From Alteromonas macleodii (GTDB lineage: Bacteria > Pseudomonadota > Gammaproteobacteria > Enterobacterales > Alteromonadaceae): 64,000 nt of DNA. Shown one piece after another: positions 29,512 to 39,906 of the stretch (position 1 is its first letter; each line of letters begins with the position of its first letter). Below the pieces are notes generated by a model. That model was not told where the DNA came from. It did no database searches and saw nothing but the letters and a program-made list of their open reading frames with translations. The stretch covers positions 562,629 to 626,628 of the forward strand of contig NZ_LR812090.1 of the NCBI RefSeq assembly GCF_903772925.1, read 5' to 3'. A program made the position numbers and the translations under genes.

Positions 29512-29687
29512 CCGCGAAATTTTGGCCCCGTCGTGATCTTCATCCAAAAGTATAAAGTTTAAAGAAGAACGACAGGTCAATGCAGGGTTACGACTTTGCT
29601 TGTTATTTAGCCGCTTCCATGTAACCGTGGGCAGTCATACACGGCGGGAACGCTTTTTGTTACAGCTATTTCTATGAAAGGGTTGCA

Positions 29688-32600
29688 ATGCTCATTAACG
29701 ACACACTTCATACAACATCACCCCTACGCCAGCGTATAAGAGACTACTATCGTATTAGTGAGTCAGTGGCTGTGGACCAGATTCTTCCTATCGCCGAGGT
29801 CAACCCGCGTGCGCGAAGTCGTGCATGGGAACGCGCACGTAAGATGGTACTTCAAATTCGCCGGGAGCAAGAGGGACACGGTGGTGTTGATGCACTATTA
29901 AATGAATACTCGCTATCTACAGCAGAAGGTGTGGTATTGATGTGCTTGGCTGAAGCCTTGCTACGCGTACCAGATAAAGCTACGCAAGATGAACTTATTC
30001 GTGACAAGCTGTCTCAAGGGCAGTGGACACCGCACTTAGGCAATTCAGAATCTTTATTTGTTAATGCATCTGCCTGGGGCTTATTGTTCACCGGTAACAT
30101 GGTGAACTATGCCGACAAGCGCAAAAAAGAACAGTTTGGTTTGCTAAAGCAAACGCTAGGTCGCCTAGGTGAGCCAGTTATCCGCCGCGCAATGAACATT
30201 GCTATGCGTGTTATGGGTCGCCAATTTGTTATGGGCGAAACCATTGAAGATGCGGTAGAGCGCGCTAAAGAAAAGGAAACTAAAGGCTACGTATACTCCT
30301 ACGATATGCTAGGTGAAGCAGCCCGGACAATGGCTGACGCTGATCGCTACTATGAGTCATATGAAAAAGCGATTAAAGTTATCGGTAAGGCGGCCAATGG
30401 TCGCGGACCAAAGCGCTCGCCAGGTATTTCTGTAAAACTTTCTGCTATTCATCCTCGCTTTGAGTTTTCTCACCGCGAACGGGCCATGGTTGACATTCCA
30501 CCGCGCTTAAAAGCCTTGTGTATGATGGCGAAAGAATACGATATTGGCTTAACCGTTGATGCGGAAGAAGCCGACCGTCTTGAGCTTTCTATAGATATCA
30601 TAGAAGCCGTATTTCGCGACGAAGATTTAAATGGTTGGACAGGCTTTGGCTTGGCCGTACAGGCCTACCAAAAACGCGCAATCCACGTTATAGAACACTT
30701 ACGTGAACTTACCCTTGAGGTAGGTCGTCCGCTAATGGTGCGTTTGGTTAAAGGTGCCTATTGGGATACTGAGATTAAGCTTACCCAACAAGCGGGCCTT
30801 GAAGAGTTCCCTGTATTTACCCGTAAGTCGTCAACAGATGTGTCATACCATGCCTGTGCGAATCGCTTACTTGAGTATCGCGACACCATTTACCCGCAGT
30901 TTGCCACTCACAATGCCTACACAGCGTCTGTGATTGTTGAGCTTGCTGGTGACGACAAAGAAGGTTTTGAGTTTCAGTGTCTGCACGGCATGGGCGATAC
31001 CCTGTACGATCAGGTGGTAACACAGGATAAGATTCAGTGCCGCGTGTATGCGCCAGTTGGCGAACACGAAGACCTATTGGCTTACTTGGTGCGCCGTCTT
31101 CTTGAAAATGGTGCGAACTCATCATTCGTTAACGCTATCGTTGATGATGAAAAGCCAGTTGAAGCGTTACTTGAAGACCCAGTAGAGAAAACTCAACGTT
31201 TGAAAGTTCGTTATAACAAGCTAATTAAAACCCCACGTGGGTTGTATGCGCCAGAGCGCGACAACTCGCGAGGCTTAGATCTTACCGACACCAATGCGGT
31301 AACGGCGCTTAAACACGAGCTTGAGCGCTGGCAGGATTACTACAAAGTAAAGGGTGAAGTACCAGAGGGTGCAACAGCAGTACTTAGCCCAACAGACCAC
31401 AATGACGTGGTGGGTTATCACTACTATGCAAAACCTGATGACATGCGTAAGGCGCTAGATGAAGCTGACGCTGGGTTTGAAGCATGGTCTAAACGCGATG
31501 TCAGCGAACGTGCTGAAATTCTTAATCGTACTGCTGATGCACTTGAGCGTCACATGGCTGAGCTTATCGCTATCTGTATGCGTGAAGCCGGTAAAGTGGC
31601 TCAAGACAGTATTGATGAAGTGCGCGAGGCGGTTGATTTTTGTCGCTATTATGCTGCGCGCGCCGAAGAGCTTGCTGAAGATCAGCGCTTAAAGCCGCGT
31701 GGTGTTGTGCTTTGTATCAGCCCTTGGAATTTCCCACTGGCCATATTCTTGGGTCAAGTTACGGCTGCACTGGTAACAGGTAACACCGTTATTGCCAAGC
31801 CCGCCGAGCAAACCAGCATGGTTGCCAAGCGAGCGGTAGATATTATGCATTCGGTAGGCTTACCGGAAGACGCACTGAAGCTTATCGTATCACCAGGTAA
31901 AGAAGTGGGTGAAACCCTGCTACCAGATGAGCGCATTAGAGCTGTTATGTTCACAGGCTCAACGCAAACCGGTACCTTAATTTCACAGGTGCTTGCAGAG
32001 CGTGGTGGTGAGCAGGTACCCCTCATTGCAGAAACGGGCGGCCAAAACTGTATGATAGTTGATTCAACCGCATTGCCAGAGCAGGTGGTTGATGATGTTA
32101 TTCATTCGGGTTTCCAGAGTGCTGGTCAACGCTGTTCAGCACTTCGCGTCTTGTTTGTACAAGAAGAAATTGCTGATGACCTTATCGATATGCTAATCGG
32201 TGCCATGAAAGAGCTTACCGTTGGCGACCCAACACAGCTTGCCACCGACGTTGGCCCTGTGATTGATGAAAAAGCGCTTAAGAGCCTTACTGATCATCAA
32301 GATTACATGAAAGACAAAGCTAAGTTGCTTTATCGCAACGAAATGCCAAAAGGTTTTGAAAACGGTACTTTCTTTGCGCCGACTTTGTATGAAATCAAAA
32401 ACATTGATGTGCTTGAAAAAGAAGTGTTCGGGCCAGTGGTGCACATTGTTCGCTTTAAGTCGAAAGACCTCGATGGTGTACTAGAGCAAATTAACGGTAC
32501 AGGTTACGGTCTGACTATGGGCATTCACTCGCGAATTGAAGAACGTGCTAACGAGCTTGCTGCGAAAAGCCGCGCGGGTAACGTATATATTAACCGCAAC

Positions 32601-33485
32601 ATGATTGGTGCTATTGTTGGCGTACAGCCCTTTGGTGGCCGTGGCCTTTCTGGCACAGGCCCCAAAGCGGGTGGTCCAAACTATCTACCTCGCTTAATGA
32701 TGGAACGCGCAACGCCTAAGCCTTCGCGCATTGACGATGTGGACGGTACCGATGCAGCGCTTGTAGGTGATGAAAAAATTGCTGAGCGTGCCCACGTCAT
32801 GATGGACAAGGCAAAAGCGGTGGAAGTACAGTGGCGTCATACGCCGCTTAATGACCGCATTTCCATGGTACGTCAGCTTTTAGCAAAAATTGCGAAAGTA
32901 GACATTGTTGACGAGCTGGCTGACGACTTAAACCGTACGCTTGCAACGGCGCGTCAACAGCTAACCAGTGTTGAACGCAAACTTGCCAAGCCGCAGGTAT
33001 TGCCAGGGCCTACAGGTGAGTCAAACAAACTCTATCTAGAGCCCCGCGGTATCTTGGTATGTTTCGCCGATAAAGAGGTAACCTTTGAATACTGGTTGTT
33101 GTCAATTGTGACGGCGCTATCAACGGGTAACCCGGTAGTATCGGTGGTTTCTGAAATTTTCTACGAAGAAGCAGTAGAGATTCAGAACAAGTTTGAATCA
33201 ACGGGAGCACCGAAAGGCTTGTTCCAAGTGGCACGTCTAGCGCATTTAGATACCTTGTTGATGGATGAGGACTTGTCTGGCGTAGTGGTCGATTCTGGTA
33301 CTGATCGTACCGCGCGTATTACTGCAATGCTCTCGTCACGTGAAGGGGCTATTTTGCCAGTAATCACGGCTGAGTATAACGATAACCTTATTCAGCGTTT
33401 GATGACTGAAAAAGCTATCAGTATTGATACAACGGCGTCAGGTGGTAACACATCACTAATGACCCTTGTTGAAGATGATGAATAA
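29688..33485 (+). CDS. putA: Bifunctional proline dehydrogenase / glutamate-semialdehyde dehydrogenase PutA
   Basis: This 1265-residue enzyme oxidises proline to glutamate in two steps. The FAD-dependent proline dehydrogenase barrel spans about residues 180-480, with MVRLVKGAYWDTEIK and a C-terminal RR pair (YLVRRLLENGAN). The aldehyde dehydrogenase domain spans about 560-1000, with AETGGQN and the catalytic Cys in SAGQRCSALR. A C-terminal ALDH-like extension to 1265 follows. The ribbon-helix-helix repressor domain found at the N-terminus of E. coli PutA is absent: the protein starts directly with LRQRIRDYYRISESVAV. It should therefore be enzymatic only and not its own repressor. Single-gene unit with its own terminator. 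Confidence 0.96.
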   Translation: MLINDTLHTTSPLRQRIRDYYRISESVAVDQILPIAEVNPRARSRAWERARKMVLQIRREQEGHGGVDALLNEYSLSTAEGVVLMCLAEALLRVPDKATQDELIRDKLSQGQWTPHLGNSESLFVNASAWGLLFTGNMVNYADKRKKEQFGLLKQTLGRLGEPVIRRAMNIAMRVMGRQFVMGETIEDAVERAKEKETKGYVYSYDMLGEAARTMADADRYYESYEKAIKVIGKAANGRGPKRSPGISVKLSAIHPRFEFSHRERAMVDIPPRLKALCMMAKEYDIGLTVDAEEADRLELSIDIIEAVFRDEDLNGWTGFGLAVQAYQKRAIHVIEHLRELTLEVGRPLMVRLVKGAYWDTEIKLTQQAGLEEFPVFTRKSSTDVSYHACANRLLEYRDTIYPQFATHNAYTASVIVELAGDDKEGFEFQCLHGMGDTLYDQVVTQDKIQCRVYAPVGEHEDLLAYLVRRLLENGANSSFVNAIVDDEKPVEALLEDPVEKTQRLKVRYNKLIKTPRGLYAPERDNSRGLDLTDTNAVTALKHELERWQDYYKVKGEVPEGATAVLSPTDHNDVVGYHYYAKPDDMRKALDEADAGFEAWSKRDVSERAEILNRTADALERHMAELIAICMREAGKVAQDSIDEVREAVDFCRYYAARAEELAEDQRLKPRGVVLCISPWNFPLAIFLGQVTAALVTGNTVIAKPAEQTSMVAKRAVDIMHSVGLPEDALKLIVSPGKEVGETLLPDERIRAVMFTGSTQTGTLISQVLAERGGEQVPLIAETGGQNCMIVDSTALPEQVVDDVIHSGFQSAGQRCSALRVLFVQEEIADDLIDMLIGAMKELTVGDPTQLATDVGPVIDEKALKSLTDHQDYMKDKAKLLYRNEMPKGFENGTFFAPTLYEIKNIDVLEKEVFGPVVHIVRFKSKDLDGVLEQINGTGYGLTMGIHSRIEERANELAAKSRAGNVYINRNMIGAIVGVQPFGGRGLSGTGPKAGGPNYLPRLMMERATPKPSRIDDVDGTDAALVGDEKIAERAHVMMDKAKAVEVQWRHTPLNDRISMVRQLLAKIAKVDIVDELADDLNRTLATARQQLTSVERKLAKPQVLPGPTGESNKLYLEPRGILVCFADKEVTFEYWLLSIVTALSTGNPVVSVVSEIFYEEAVEIQNKFESTGAPKGLFQVARLAHLDTLLMDEDLSGVVVDSGTDRTARITAMLSSREGAILPVITAEYNDNLIQRLMTEKAISIDTTASGGNTSLMTLVEDDE

Positions 33486-33548
33486 GCTCTGGATCTTTTC
33501 ACCAGCGGCTATCTAATAAAGCTGTTGTTTTCACACTAAATACGAATT

Positions 33549-33583
33549 AAAGGCCAGCGCTGTATAGCGCTGGCCTTTTCTTT
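33549..33583 (+). terminator. Terminator of putA
   Basis: AAAGGCCAGCGCT (33549-33561) pairs with AGCGCTGGCCTTT (33566-33578) around loop GTAT, followed by TTCTTTTC. Confidence 0.92.
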
Positions 33584-33626
33584 TCTTGCCATTCTACCTC
33601 TTTTGTACCTTTCTAGGTTTTTCTAA

Positions 33627-33647
33627 GCCTTAACCCTGCCTTAACCC
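33627..33647 (+). promoter_or_regulatory. Tandem direct repeat, likely response-regulator site
   Basis: GCCTTAACCC occurs at 33627-33636 and again at 33638-33647, an 11-bp period. OmpR/PhoB-type regulators bind such direct repeats one helical turn apart. The site is about 90 bp before the efflux operon, whose fourth gene encodes a regulator of this class. Confidence 0.6.
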
Positions 33648-33735
33648 CGTGTTTGAAATACTAGCGTCAGTTAATTAAAAAAGTTGCGTATAGGCCTTTA
33701 AAAGTAGGCTATGCGCCAAGCAATAGGCATAAATT

Positions 33736-35190
33736 ATGGGCAAGGCAAAACTGACGGTAAACATTGTTACCCTTTGTATTTTATTGTCTGCATGCACAAG
33801 TACTGATGACAGAGCGTTGAGCGAATCTGCATCCCTAACAACGGGGAATGATGTTGTGTGGCAGTCGCAAGCGCAGCAGCAAGCTTCGGCGCAAACCCTA
33901 ATGTTAAATTCAGATACTGCGCTAACCGACATCATAGACCTCAATCAGCTGCCGCACCTAGCAGACTTTATTGAAGAAGCTCTGTCTTCCAATGCAAACC
34001 TGCAGCAATCGCTAATTACACTTCGTAAAGCACAAGTTGCCATTGATAGTGCAAAAGCAGACAGAAACCTGAATGTCGACGCAAGCTTTTCGTCATCAAA
34101 AAGTGAAACTACAGGCAGCAGTTCATCGACTAGTACGGGCGCGAATACAGATACAAGTAGTCAGCTAAACAACCCAAGCTATAGCACAAGTTTAAACGTT
34201 AGTTGGGAGCTGGATCTGTGGCAAAAAATTAGCGATGGCATAAGTGCCGCAAACCTCGATGCAGCAAGTGCCAGAGCTAGTTATCAATCGGCTAGAGACT
34301 CACTGGTAGCCAGCGTAATAAGAAGCTATATCGATGTGCTCACTCAACAGCAATTACTATATATTGAACAGGCTCGGTTATCGGTACTAGAAAATAATGA
34401 AGCAGTGATTTTAATGCGTTATCGCACCGGGCTAGGAAGCCTAGACGATTTAGATACCGCGCGTACAAGCAGCGCAAATACCCGTGCATCCATTGCTCAA
34501 TATGAAAATGCTTTTTTATCAGCAAAGCGCACATTGGCAGTGCTTCTAGGCAGGCAGGATCAATCGCTAAGCGAGCTTGATACGCAGGTAAATTTCCCAG
34601 ATGTTTTATTGCCGCTTGCTAATTTACCAAAACAAGACCTTGCCCGCAGACCCGACCTTCAAGCGGCCTTCTATACGATACAAGCAACAGAGTTTGAAGT
34701 TGATGTGGCCTATAAAGCTTTGCTGCCTAGCATCAGTTTATCGGCATCGCTATCTGATACAGCCTCTACACCCTCTCAAGCTTTGTTTACAAACCCTGTA
34801 TGGACATTACTTGGACAGATGACGGCACCTCTTTTTCAGGGGGGCGCGTTAAGGGCGCAAATTGAAGACGCAAAGCTTACCGCAGCAAATGCTTGGTGGC
34901 AGTATCGCGAAACGCTATTAACTGCAGTGCAGGAAACCCAAAACGCACTAGATAGTGAGACTGCCTACAGCGCGCGAATTGGCCACACAAATGTGGCGCT
35001 CGCCAATGCAGAGCGAAGTGTAACTACCATTGAAGGTCAATATCGACAAGGTTTGGCTGATATCTTGGATTTACTTTCTGTGTATGACACGCGCTTTGAC
35101 TTACAAGCTCAAGCTATTGAGCTTAACGCCCAAAAATTACAAAACCGAATTGACTTAGGCCTAGCCCTTGGCCTTGGAGTGTCACAATGA
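33736..35190 (+). CDS. Outer-membrane efflux lipoprotein (TolC/NodT family)
   Basis: This 484-residue outer-membrane channel belongs to a tripartite RND pump. The signal peptide ends in lipobox LSAC (residues about 17-20), so the mature protein is lipid-anchored. Two outer-membrane-efflux repeats are visible: SLNVSWELDLWQKISDGISAA...YIDVLTQQQLLYIEQ, and LARRPDLQAAFYTIQATEFEVDVAYKALLPSISLSASL...APLFQGGALRAQIEDAK. A Ser/Thr-rich stretch (about residues 117-150) interrupts the first part. It is the first gene of the operon, and its last four bases overlap the adaptor gene. Confidence 0.93.
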   Translation: MGKAKLTVNIVTLCILLSACTSTDDRALSESASLTTGNDVVWQSQAQQQASAQTLMLNSDTALTDIIDLNQLPHLADFIEEALSSNANLQQSLITLRKAQVAIDSAKADRNLNVDASFSSSKSETTGSSSSTSTGANTDTSSQLNNPSYSTSLNVSWELDLWQKISDGISAANLDAASARASYQSARDSLVASVIRSYIDVLTQQQLLYIEQARLSVLENNEAVILMRYRTGLGSLDDLDTARTSSANTRASIAQYENAFLSAKRTLAVLLGRQDQSLSELDTQVNFPDVLLPLANLPKQDLARRPDLQAAFYTIQATEFEVDVAYKALLPSISLSASLSDTASTPSQALFTNPVWTLLGQMTAPLFQGGALRAQIEDAKLTAANAWWQYRETLLTAVQETQNALDSETAYSARIGHTNVALANAERSVTTIEGQYRQGLADILDLLSVYDTRFDLQAQAIELNAQKLQNRIDLGLALGLGVSQ

Positions 35191-36689
35191 GAAACAAACG
35201 AATTATTGTAACCTTAATTGCGGCTGCGAGTATTGCGCTGGCAGTCATGTATACCATGATGAATATGGGGGCTCAGCATCCTGGCGCTCGGTCGCAGGGG
35301 GCGCCTAAGTCAGCGCCACCATCTTCGCAATTACCCGATGATGCTGAGCAATTGAAAGGTGGCGTTGCAGCAACGAGACCGACAAGGGGGGAAAGGCCAC
35401 CTGAAGGAGAACTGGCCGAAAGCGCTATGCGTCGTCCACCAAGAGAAAGCGAGACGGAAGTAGCCAACGAAGCAGGTGAAAGGCTATCTGCAGATAGCAC
35501 TACTTATCGCACCCAAAAAGACGAGCAAAGTGTTGATTCTCAACTGGCTCAAGTAGGGGTTATCAATGTAACCATCGACAACTATAGGGCCAAAGTGAAG
35601 GGGTATGGTCAGGTTGTTCCTCAGGATAGCTTGAGCTTAGTCGCACAGGTTAGCGGGCAAGTTACCCACGTATCGCCAGCTTTTAAGACGGGCGCGCTAG
35701 TTAAAAGTGACACAATTTTAGCGCGCATTGATGACACCAGCTATCAGCAGGCGTTAGCAAGTGCTAATGCGACTTATCAAGCCGCTGTAGTAAGCCTAGA
35801 AGAAGAGCGCTTACAGGGGGCACAAGCTAAAGACGAGTGGACACGTTCAGGGCTTGGCGGTGAGCCATTATCCGCATTGGTATTGAGAAAACCACAGCTA
35901 GAAGCTGCGCAAGCAACCTTGGATGAAGCCGAGCAGACGGTAAACTCGGCGAAGCGAGACTTAGCTTTTACAGCATTACGTTCACCTTTTAATGCTGTGG
36001 TGGTTAGCCGTGATATAGCGTTGGGAAGCTTTGTTCAGGCCGGCAGTGCTGTCGCAACACTTTATTCTACTGATGTTGCCGAGATTGCTATAGGGCTTTC
36101 TCCAAGCCAATGGACTCAGCTACCTTCGGTTTCTGGAGCGCAGCTATCTAATGATACTCCTCTCAATTGGTCGGTAACCCTTACCGATACCACCACAGGC
36201 AATAAATGGAATGCCAATATCGTTCGCGCCGAATGGCATCAAAGCGATACAACGCGCCAGCGCAACGCTATTGCGGTTATTGAAAATCCATTAGACCAAG
36301 CAACCCCTCTTTTATTTGGTAGCTTTGTGCAGGCAGAAATTGAAGGAAGACAGCTCGAAAATGTATGGAAGCTGCCGGCTTCTGCCATTTCACAAAAACA
36401 AGAAGTATGGTTGGTGATGCCGGCCACCGGGCAACTAGCGAAGTTTACTCCCTCAGTGCTTTTTGAAAGCGATGGCTATGCCTACATCACTCCACCTAAG
36501 GCAAGTGATATTAAGGGCAATATTGCAAGTGAGTCTTGGGGCAATGCGGGCAGTGAAGCCGAGCGAGAACCTGAAAGCGAAGTACGTCAAGCGATGGTCG
36601 TTGCGCGCCCCTTAAACAGTTACCTCATCAACACGAAAGTTAAGCCTGTTGTAGAAGGGCAAACGGGAGGGCAAGCCAATGACCAATAA
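35187..36689 (+). CDS. RND efflux periplasmic adaptor (HlyD/MFP family)
   Basis: This 500-residue adaptor joins the inner-membrane pump to the outer-membrane channel. An N-terminal membrane anchor (residues 5-25) is followed by an unusually long polar, low-complexity linker (about 28-115, rich in P, E, S, R). The lipoyl/barrel-sandwich halves are at about 133-175 (VVPQDSLSLVAQVSGQVTHVSPAFKTGALVKSDTILARIDD) and about 258-290. A coiled-coil hairpin lies between them, with beta-barrel and membrane-proximal parts to 430. The start overlaps the channel gene (ATGA). The linker is longer than in common adaptors such as AcrA. Confidence 0.92.
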   Translation: MRNKRIIVTLIAAASIALAVMYTMMNMGAQHPGARSQGAPKSAPPSSQLPDDAEQLKGGVAATRPTRGERPPEGELAESAMRRPPRESETEVANEAGERLSADSTTYRTQKDEQSVDSQLAQVGVINVTIDNYRAKVKGYGQVVPQDSLSLVAQVSGQVTHVSPAFKTGALVKSDTILARIDDTSYQQALASANATYQAAVVSLEEERLQGAQAKDEWTRSGLGGEPLSALVLRKPQLEAAQATLDEAEQTVNSAKRDLAFTALRSPFNAVVVSRDIALGSFVQAGSAVATLYSTDVAEIAIGLSPSQWTQLPSVSGAQLSNDTPLNWSVTLTDTTTGNKWNANIVRAEWHQSDTTRQRNAIAVIENPLDQATPLLFGSFVQAEIEGRQLENVWKLPASAISQKQEVWLVMPATGQLAKFTPSVLFESDGYAYITPPKASDIKGNIASESWGNAGSEAEREPESEVRQAMVVARPLNSYLINTKVKPVVEGQTGGQANDQ

Positions 36690-39600
36690 TCGAAATGGAG
36701 GGCCTTTTGACGAGGGTGATAATCGCAACGGACGCGAGCATAGCAAAAATAATCCTCGAGGAATTATCGCTTGGTTCGCGCAAAACTCGGTGGCGGCCAA
36801 CTTACTGATGGTCAGTCTTATCGTACTGGGTTTGGTGTCCATGAACGATATACGTAAAGAGGCGTTTCCCAGTATGGAGCCGCGCTTCGTGACCATTTCA
36901 ATGACATATGATAGCGGCGACCCCAAGCAAGCCGAAGAAGGGATTGCTATCAAAATTGAAACCGCGCTAGAGGCCATCCCCGGCATTAAGCGAATCACGT
37001 CTACCTCAAACGCCAGCGGTGCGAGTGTGCAGGTAGAAAAGGAAACAGAATACGATCTAGACACGCTTTTCAACGACATTAAAACCGAAGTGGATAGTAT
37101 TTCTAACTTCCCGTCGGATGCTGAAAACCCAGTTATTAGCAAAGCGCGTAGGCAAGAACATGCTATTTGGGTGCAGCTTTATGGTGACGTCGACCACGCT
37201 ACCCTGCAGTACCTAGGTGAGCAATTAGAGCGAGACTTGCTGGCAAAAGACGACATTCGGGAAGTGAGCGCGGGTAGTTTTGTTGACCCCATGATGTCTA
37301 TTGAAATAGACGAGGGTAAGCTTCAGGCCTATGGTTTAACGCTATCTGATGTGGCAGATGCGGTAAACCAAGAGTCTAATACCGCCCTTACAACCAGTTT
37401 GCGTAACAAAGAAAAAGTGATTCGTTTAAAAGCCTCTGAGCAGTCTTATTGGGCGAAAGATTTTGCTGACATTCCCCTTATTACCGATACCAGTGGCGTA
37501 ATACTTTCCGTTGGCGATGTGGCGACGGTACGCGATATGTTTGCCGATGACAGCTACCACTTGGCCCGTTACAACGGAACCAATGGGTATGGTATTCAGG
37601 TGCTTATGGATGAATACGGCGATGTAACGAAAATGGTGCAGCAGGCTCACGAGGTAGTGGATGCGTGGCATGATAAAGGTTTACTACCTCAAGGTGTCGA
37701 ACTCGAAACCTGGTATGACAAAAGCACGCTTATTACCGAGCGCTTGGAATTGCTTACCAGTAACGCACTAATGGGTATTGTGTTGGTGTTTGTTACCCTT
37801 GCTGTGTTTCTTAATTTGCGTGTGGCATTTTGGGTGGCGGCTGGCTTGCCGTTTATTTTCTTCGGCACTTTGTACTTCATGACCGATAGCTACACGGGCA
37901 TGACGTTAAACGAGATGACCACGTTCGGCTTTATAATGGCCCTCGGCATTGTAGTGGACGATGCTGTAGTCGTTGGAGAGAGCGTTTACGCCACGCGAAA
38001 ACAGCACGGCGATACGCTTCAAAACACTATTTTAGGTACACATAAAGTGGCGGTGCCCACACTGTTTGGGGTGTTGACCACGGTAGCAACCTTCTTCGCG
38101 CTATCGAACGTATCGGGCGGCTTAGGTACCTTGTATTCGCAGTTTGGCACTATCGTTACTTTGTGTTTACTGCTGTCGGTGGTGGAATCAAAGCTAATTC
38201 TACCTTCGCATTTAGCCCACCTGCCAACCAAACAGAAAACCCACAAGGGGATAGGCGGCCTGTGGAATAAAGTGCAGCAAAAAGCAGATGGTGGACTTCA
38301 ATGGTTTAACTATCGAGTCTATCAACGCTTGTTGAAAGTCACTGTAGCCTACCGCTATGCAGCCGTTTTATTGTTTATCGCGCTATTTATCTTCGTTGTT
38401 AGTTTACCGCTAACGGGTGCAGTACGAGTAAGCTTTTTCCCCAGTATGCAAGGTGATACTGTTTCGGCCAATATGTCGCTTTATAGCGATGCTAGCTACG
38501 GGCAAAACGAACGCAACTTAATGCTGCTAGAGAAAAATGCGCTTGAAGCAGATCGCCAACTAACCCAAGAAAGCGGCGCAGATGAAAGCGGTATTAGTAG
38601 TTTACAGGTGACGGCAAGTGGCGATCAAAGCGGTACTATTACTATTTCCCTTGATGAAGACTCGCCTTATTCGTTAGATGAACTCTCTTCACGCTGGAAT
38701 GCCTTAACTGGCAGCTTAGAAGGCGTAAAAAGCTTAAAAATACGCTCGCGACGAGAAATGGTCGACGGGTTCAACGTTGAAATTAAAAGCATCAACGATG
38801 ATACGCTAACAGCCGCCAACGATGCTTTTGTTGAGGCGCTTAACAATATTGATGGCGTATATGCCGTAGAAAGTTCGCTTACACCCGGCGAAGCCATGAT
38901 GCGCTTTGAACTTACCCCCGAAGGGCGAGCTTTGGGGTTAAATACGCAAAGTTTGTCGCAGCAACTTCTAAAAGCATTCGGCGGTGAAATTGTTCAGCGC
39001 TATTTGCGAGATAAAAATGAAGTAAAAGTCAGGGTGCGTTATCCAGAAAAAGATAGGATGAATCCGTCAGATGTAATGAATACCCAAGTGCGCCTAGACG
39101 ATGGCACAGTGGTACCACTTTCTGTAGTGGCGAATGTTATTCAAGATGTACAAGAAAAACAGGTTGTACGTATTGATGGCTTACGTGCCCTGACAGTAAG
39201 TGCGTCGGTGGATAGCGATGTTATTACTTCTACAGAGTTGGTTAACTATCTTAATAGCGAGTTTGTACCTCAGTTGGAACGCCAATACCAAGACTTATCG
39301 CTTTACTTTGCCGGTGAGGCTGAACAACAAGCGGAAACACAAAGCTCAATGCAAAGCGTGTTCATTTTGGCTTTGCTGTCTATATTTGCATTATTAGCGA
39401 TACCACTTAAATCCTATGTGCAGCCGCTTATTATCATGACTGCAATTCCCTTTGGTATTGTGGGAGCCATTATCGGACACTGGTCAAATGGCCTTATGAT
39501 AAGCCTACTTTCGTTAAACGGCATATTGGCACTTAGCGGCGTGGTAGTTAACGATAGCTTGTTATTGGTCTCGCGATTTAATGCTTTACGTGAGAATGGT

Positions 39601-39906
39601 ATGCCTGCGAATGCAGCGGTAGTTGAAGCATGCACCAGTCGCTTACGTGCTGTGCTTTTAACGTCAATTACTACCTTTGTAGGTTTATATCCCATATTGG
39701 GGGAAACCTCGGTACAGGCGCAGTTCCTAATTCCGGCAGCGGCGTCTTTGGGTTACGGTATTTTGTTTGCCACCCTTATCACGCTTTTATTAATTCCGGC
39801 ATTACTGTTAATTTATGAAGATGTAAGCCGTTTAATGGCAAGGTATTTTGTTAAACCCTTAACGGAGAGTACGGTTAATGATCCGCGTGTTACTAGTGGA
39901 AGATGA
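36679..39906 (+). CDS. RND-family efflux permease
   Basis: This 1075-residue inner-membrane proton-driven transporter has the AcrB-type architecture: 12 membrane helices in two halves, each with a large periplasmic loop. The proton-relay helix 4 reads MALGIVVDDAVVVGESVYATRKQ. FFPSMQGDTVSANMSLY follows helix 7, and LLSLNGILALSGVVVNDSLLLV is the helix 10 equivalent. N-terminal residues 1-28 are a polar extension before GIIAWFAQNSVAANLLM. It overlaps the adaptor gene by 11 bases and the regulator gene by 29. The sequence looks like the drug-exporting rather than the heavy-metal subfamily. The substrate is unknown. Confidence 0.94.
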   Translation: MTNNRNGGPFDEGDNRNGREHSKNNPRGIIAWFAQNSVAANLLMVSLIVLGLVSMNDIRKEAFPSMEPRFVTISMTYDSGDPKQAEEGIAIKIETALEAIPGIKRITSTSNASGASVQVEKETEYDLDTLFNDIKTEVDSISNFPSDAENPVISKARRQEHAIWVQLYGDVDHATLQYLGEQLERDLLAKDDIREVSAGSFVDPMMSIEIDEGKLQAYGLTLSDVADAVNQESNTALTTSLRNKEKVIRLKASEQSYWAKDFADIPLITDTSGVILSVGDVATVRDMFADDSYHLARYNGTNGYGIQVLMDEYGDVTKMVQQAHEVVDAWHDKGLLPQGVELETWYDKSTLITERLELLTSNALMGIVLVFVTLAVFLNLRVAFWVAAGLPFIFFGTLYFMTDSYTGMTLNEMTTFGFIMALGIVVDDAVVVGESVYATRKQHGDTLQNTILGTHKVAVPTLFGVLTTVATFFALSNVSGGLGTLYSQFGTIVTLCLLLSVVESKLILPSHLAHLPTKQKTHKGIGGLWNKVQQKADGGLQWFNYRVYQRLLKVTVAYRYAAVLLFIALFIFVVSLPLTGAVRVSFFPSMQGDTVSANMSLYSDASYGQNERNLMLLEKNALEADRQLTQESGADESGISSLQVTASGDQSGTITISLDEDSPYSLDELSSRWNALTGSLEGVKSLKIRSRREMVDGFNVEIKSINDDTLTAANDAFVEALNNIDGVYAVESSLTPGEAMMRFELTPEGRALGLNTQSLSQQLLKAFGGEIVQRYLRDKNEVKVRVRYPEKDRMNPSDVMNTQVRLDDGTVVPLSVVANVIQDVQEKQVVRIDGLRALTVSASVDSDVITSTELVNYLNSEFVPQLERQYQDLSLYFAGEAEQQAETQSSMQSVFILALLSIFALLAIPLKSYVQPLIIMTAIPFGIVGAIIGHWSNGLMISLLSLNGILALSGVVVNDSLLLVSRFNALRENGMPANAAVVEACTSRLRAVLLTSITTFVGLYPILGETSVQAQFLIPAAASLGYGILFATLITLLLIPALLLIYEDVSRLMARYFVKPLTESTVNDPRVTSGR

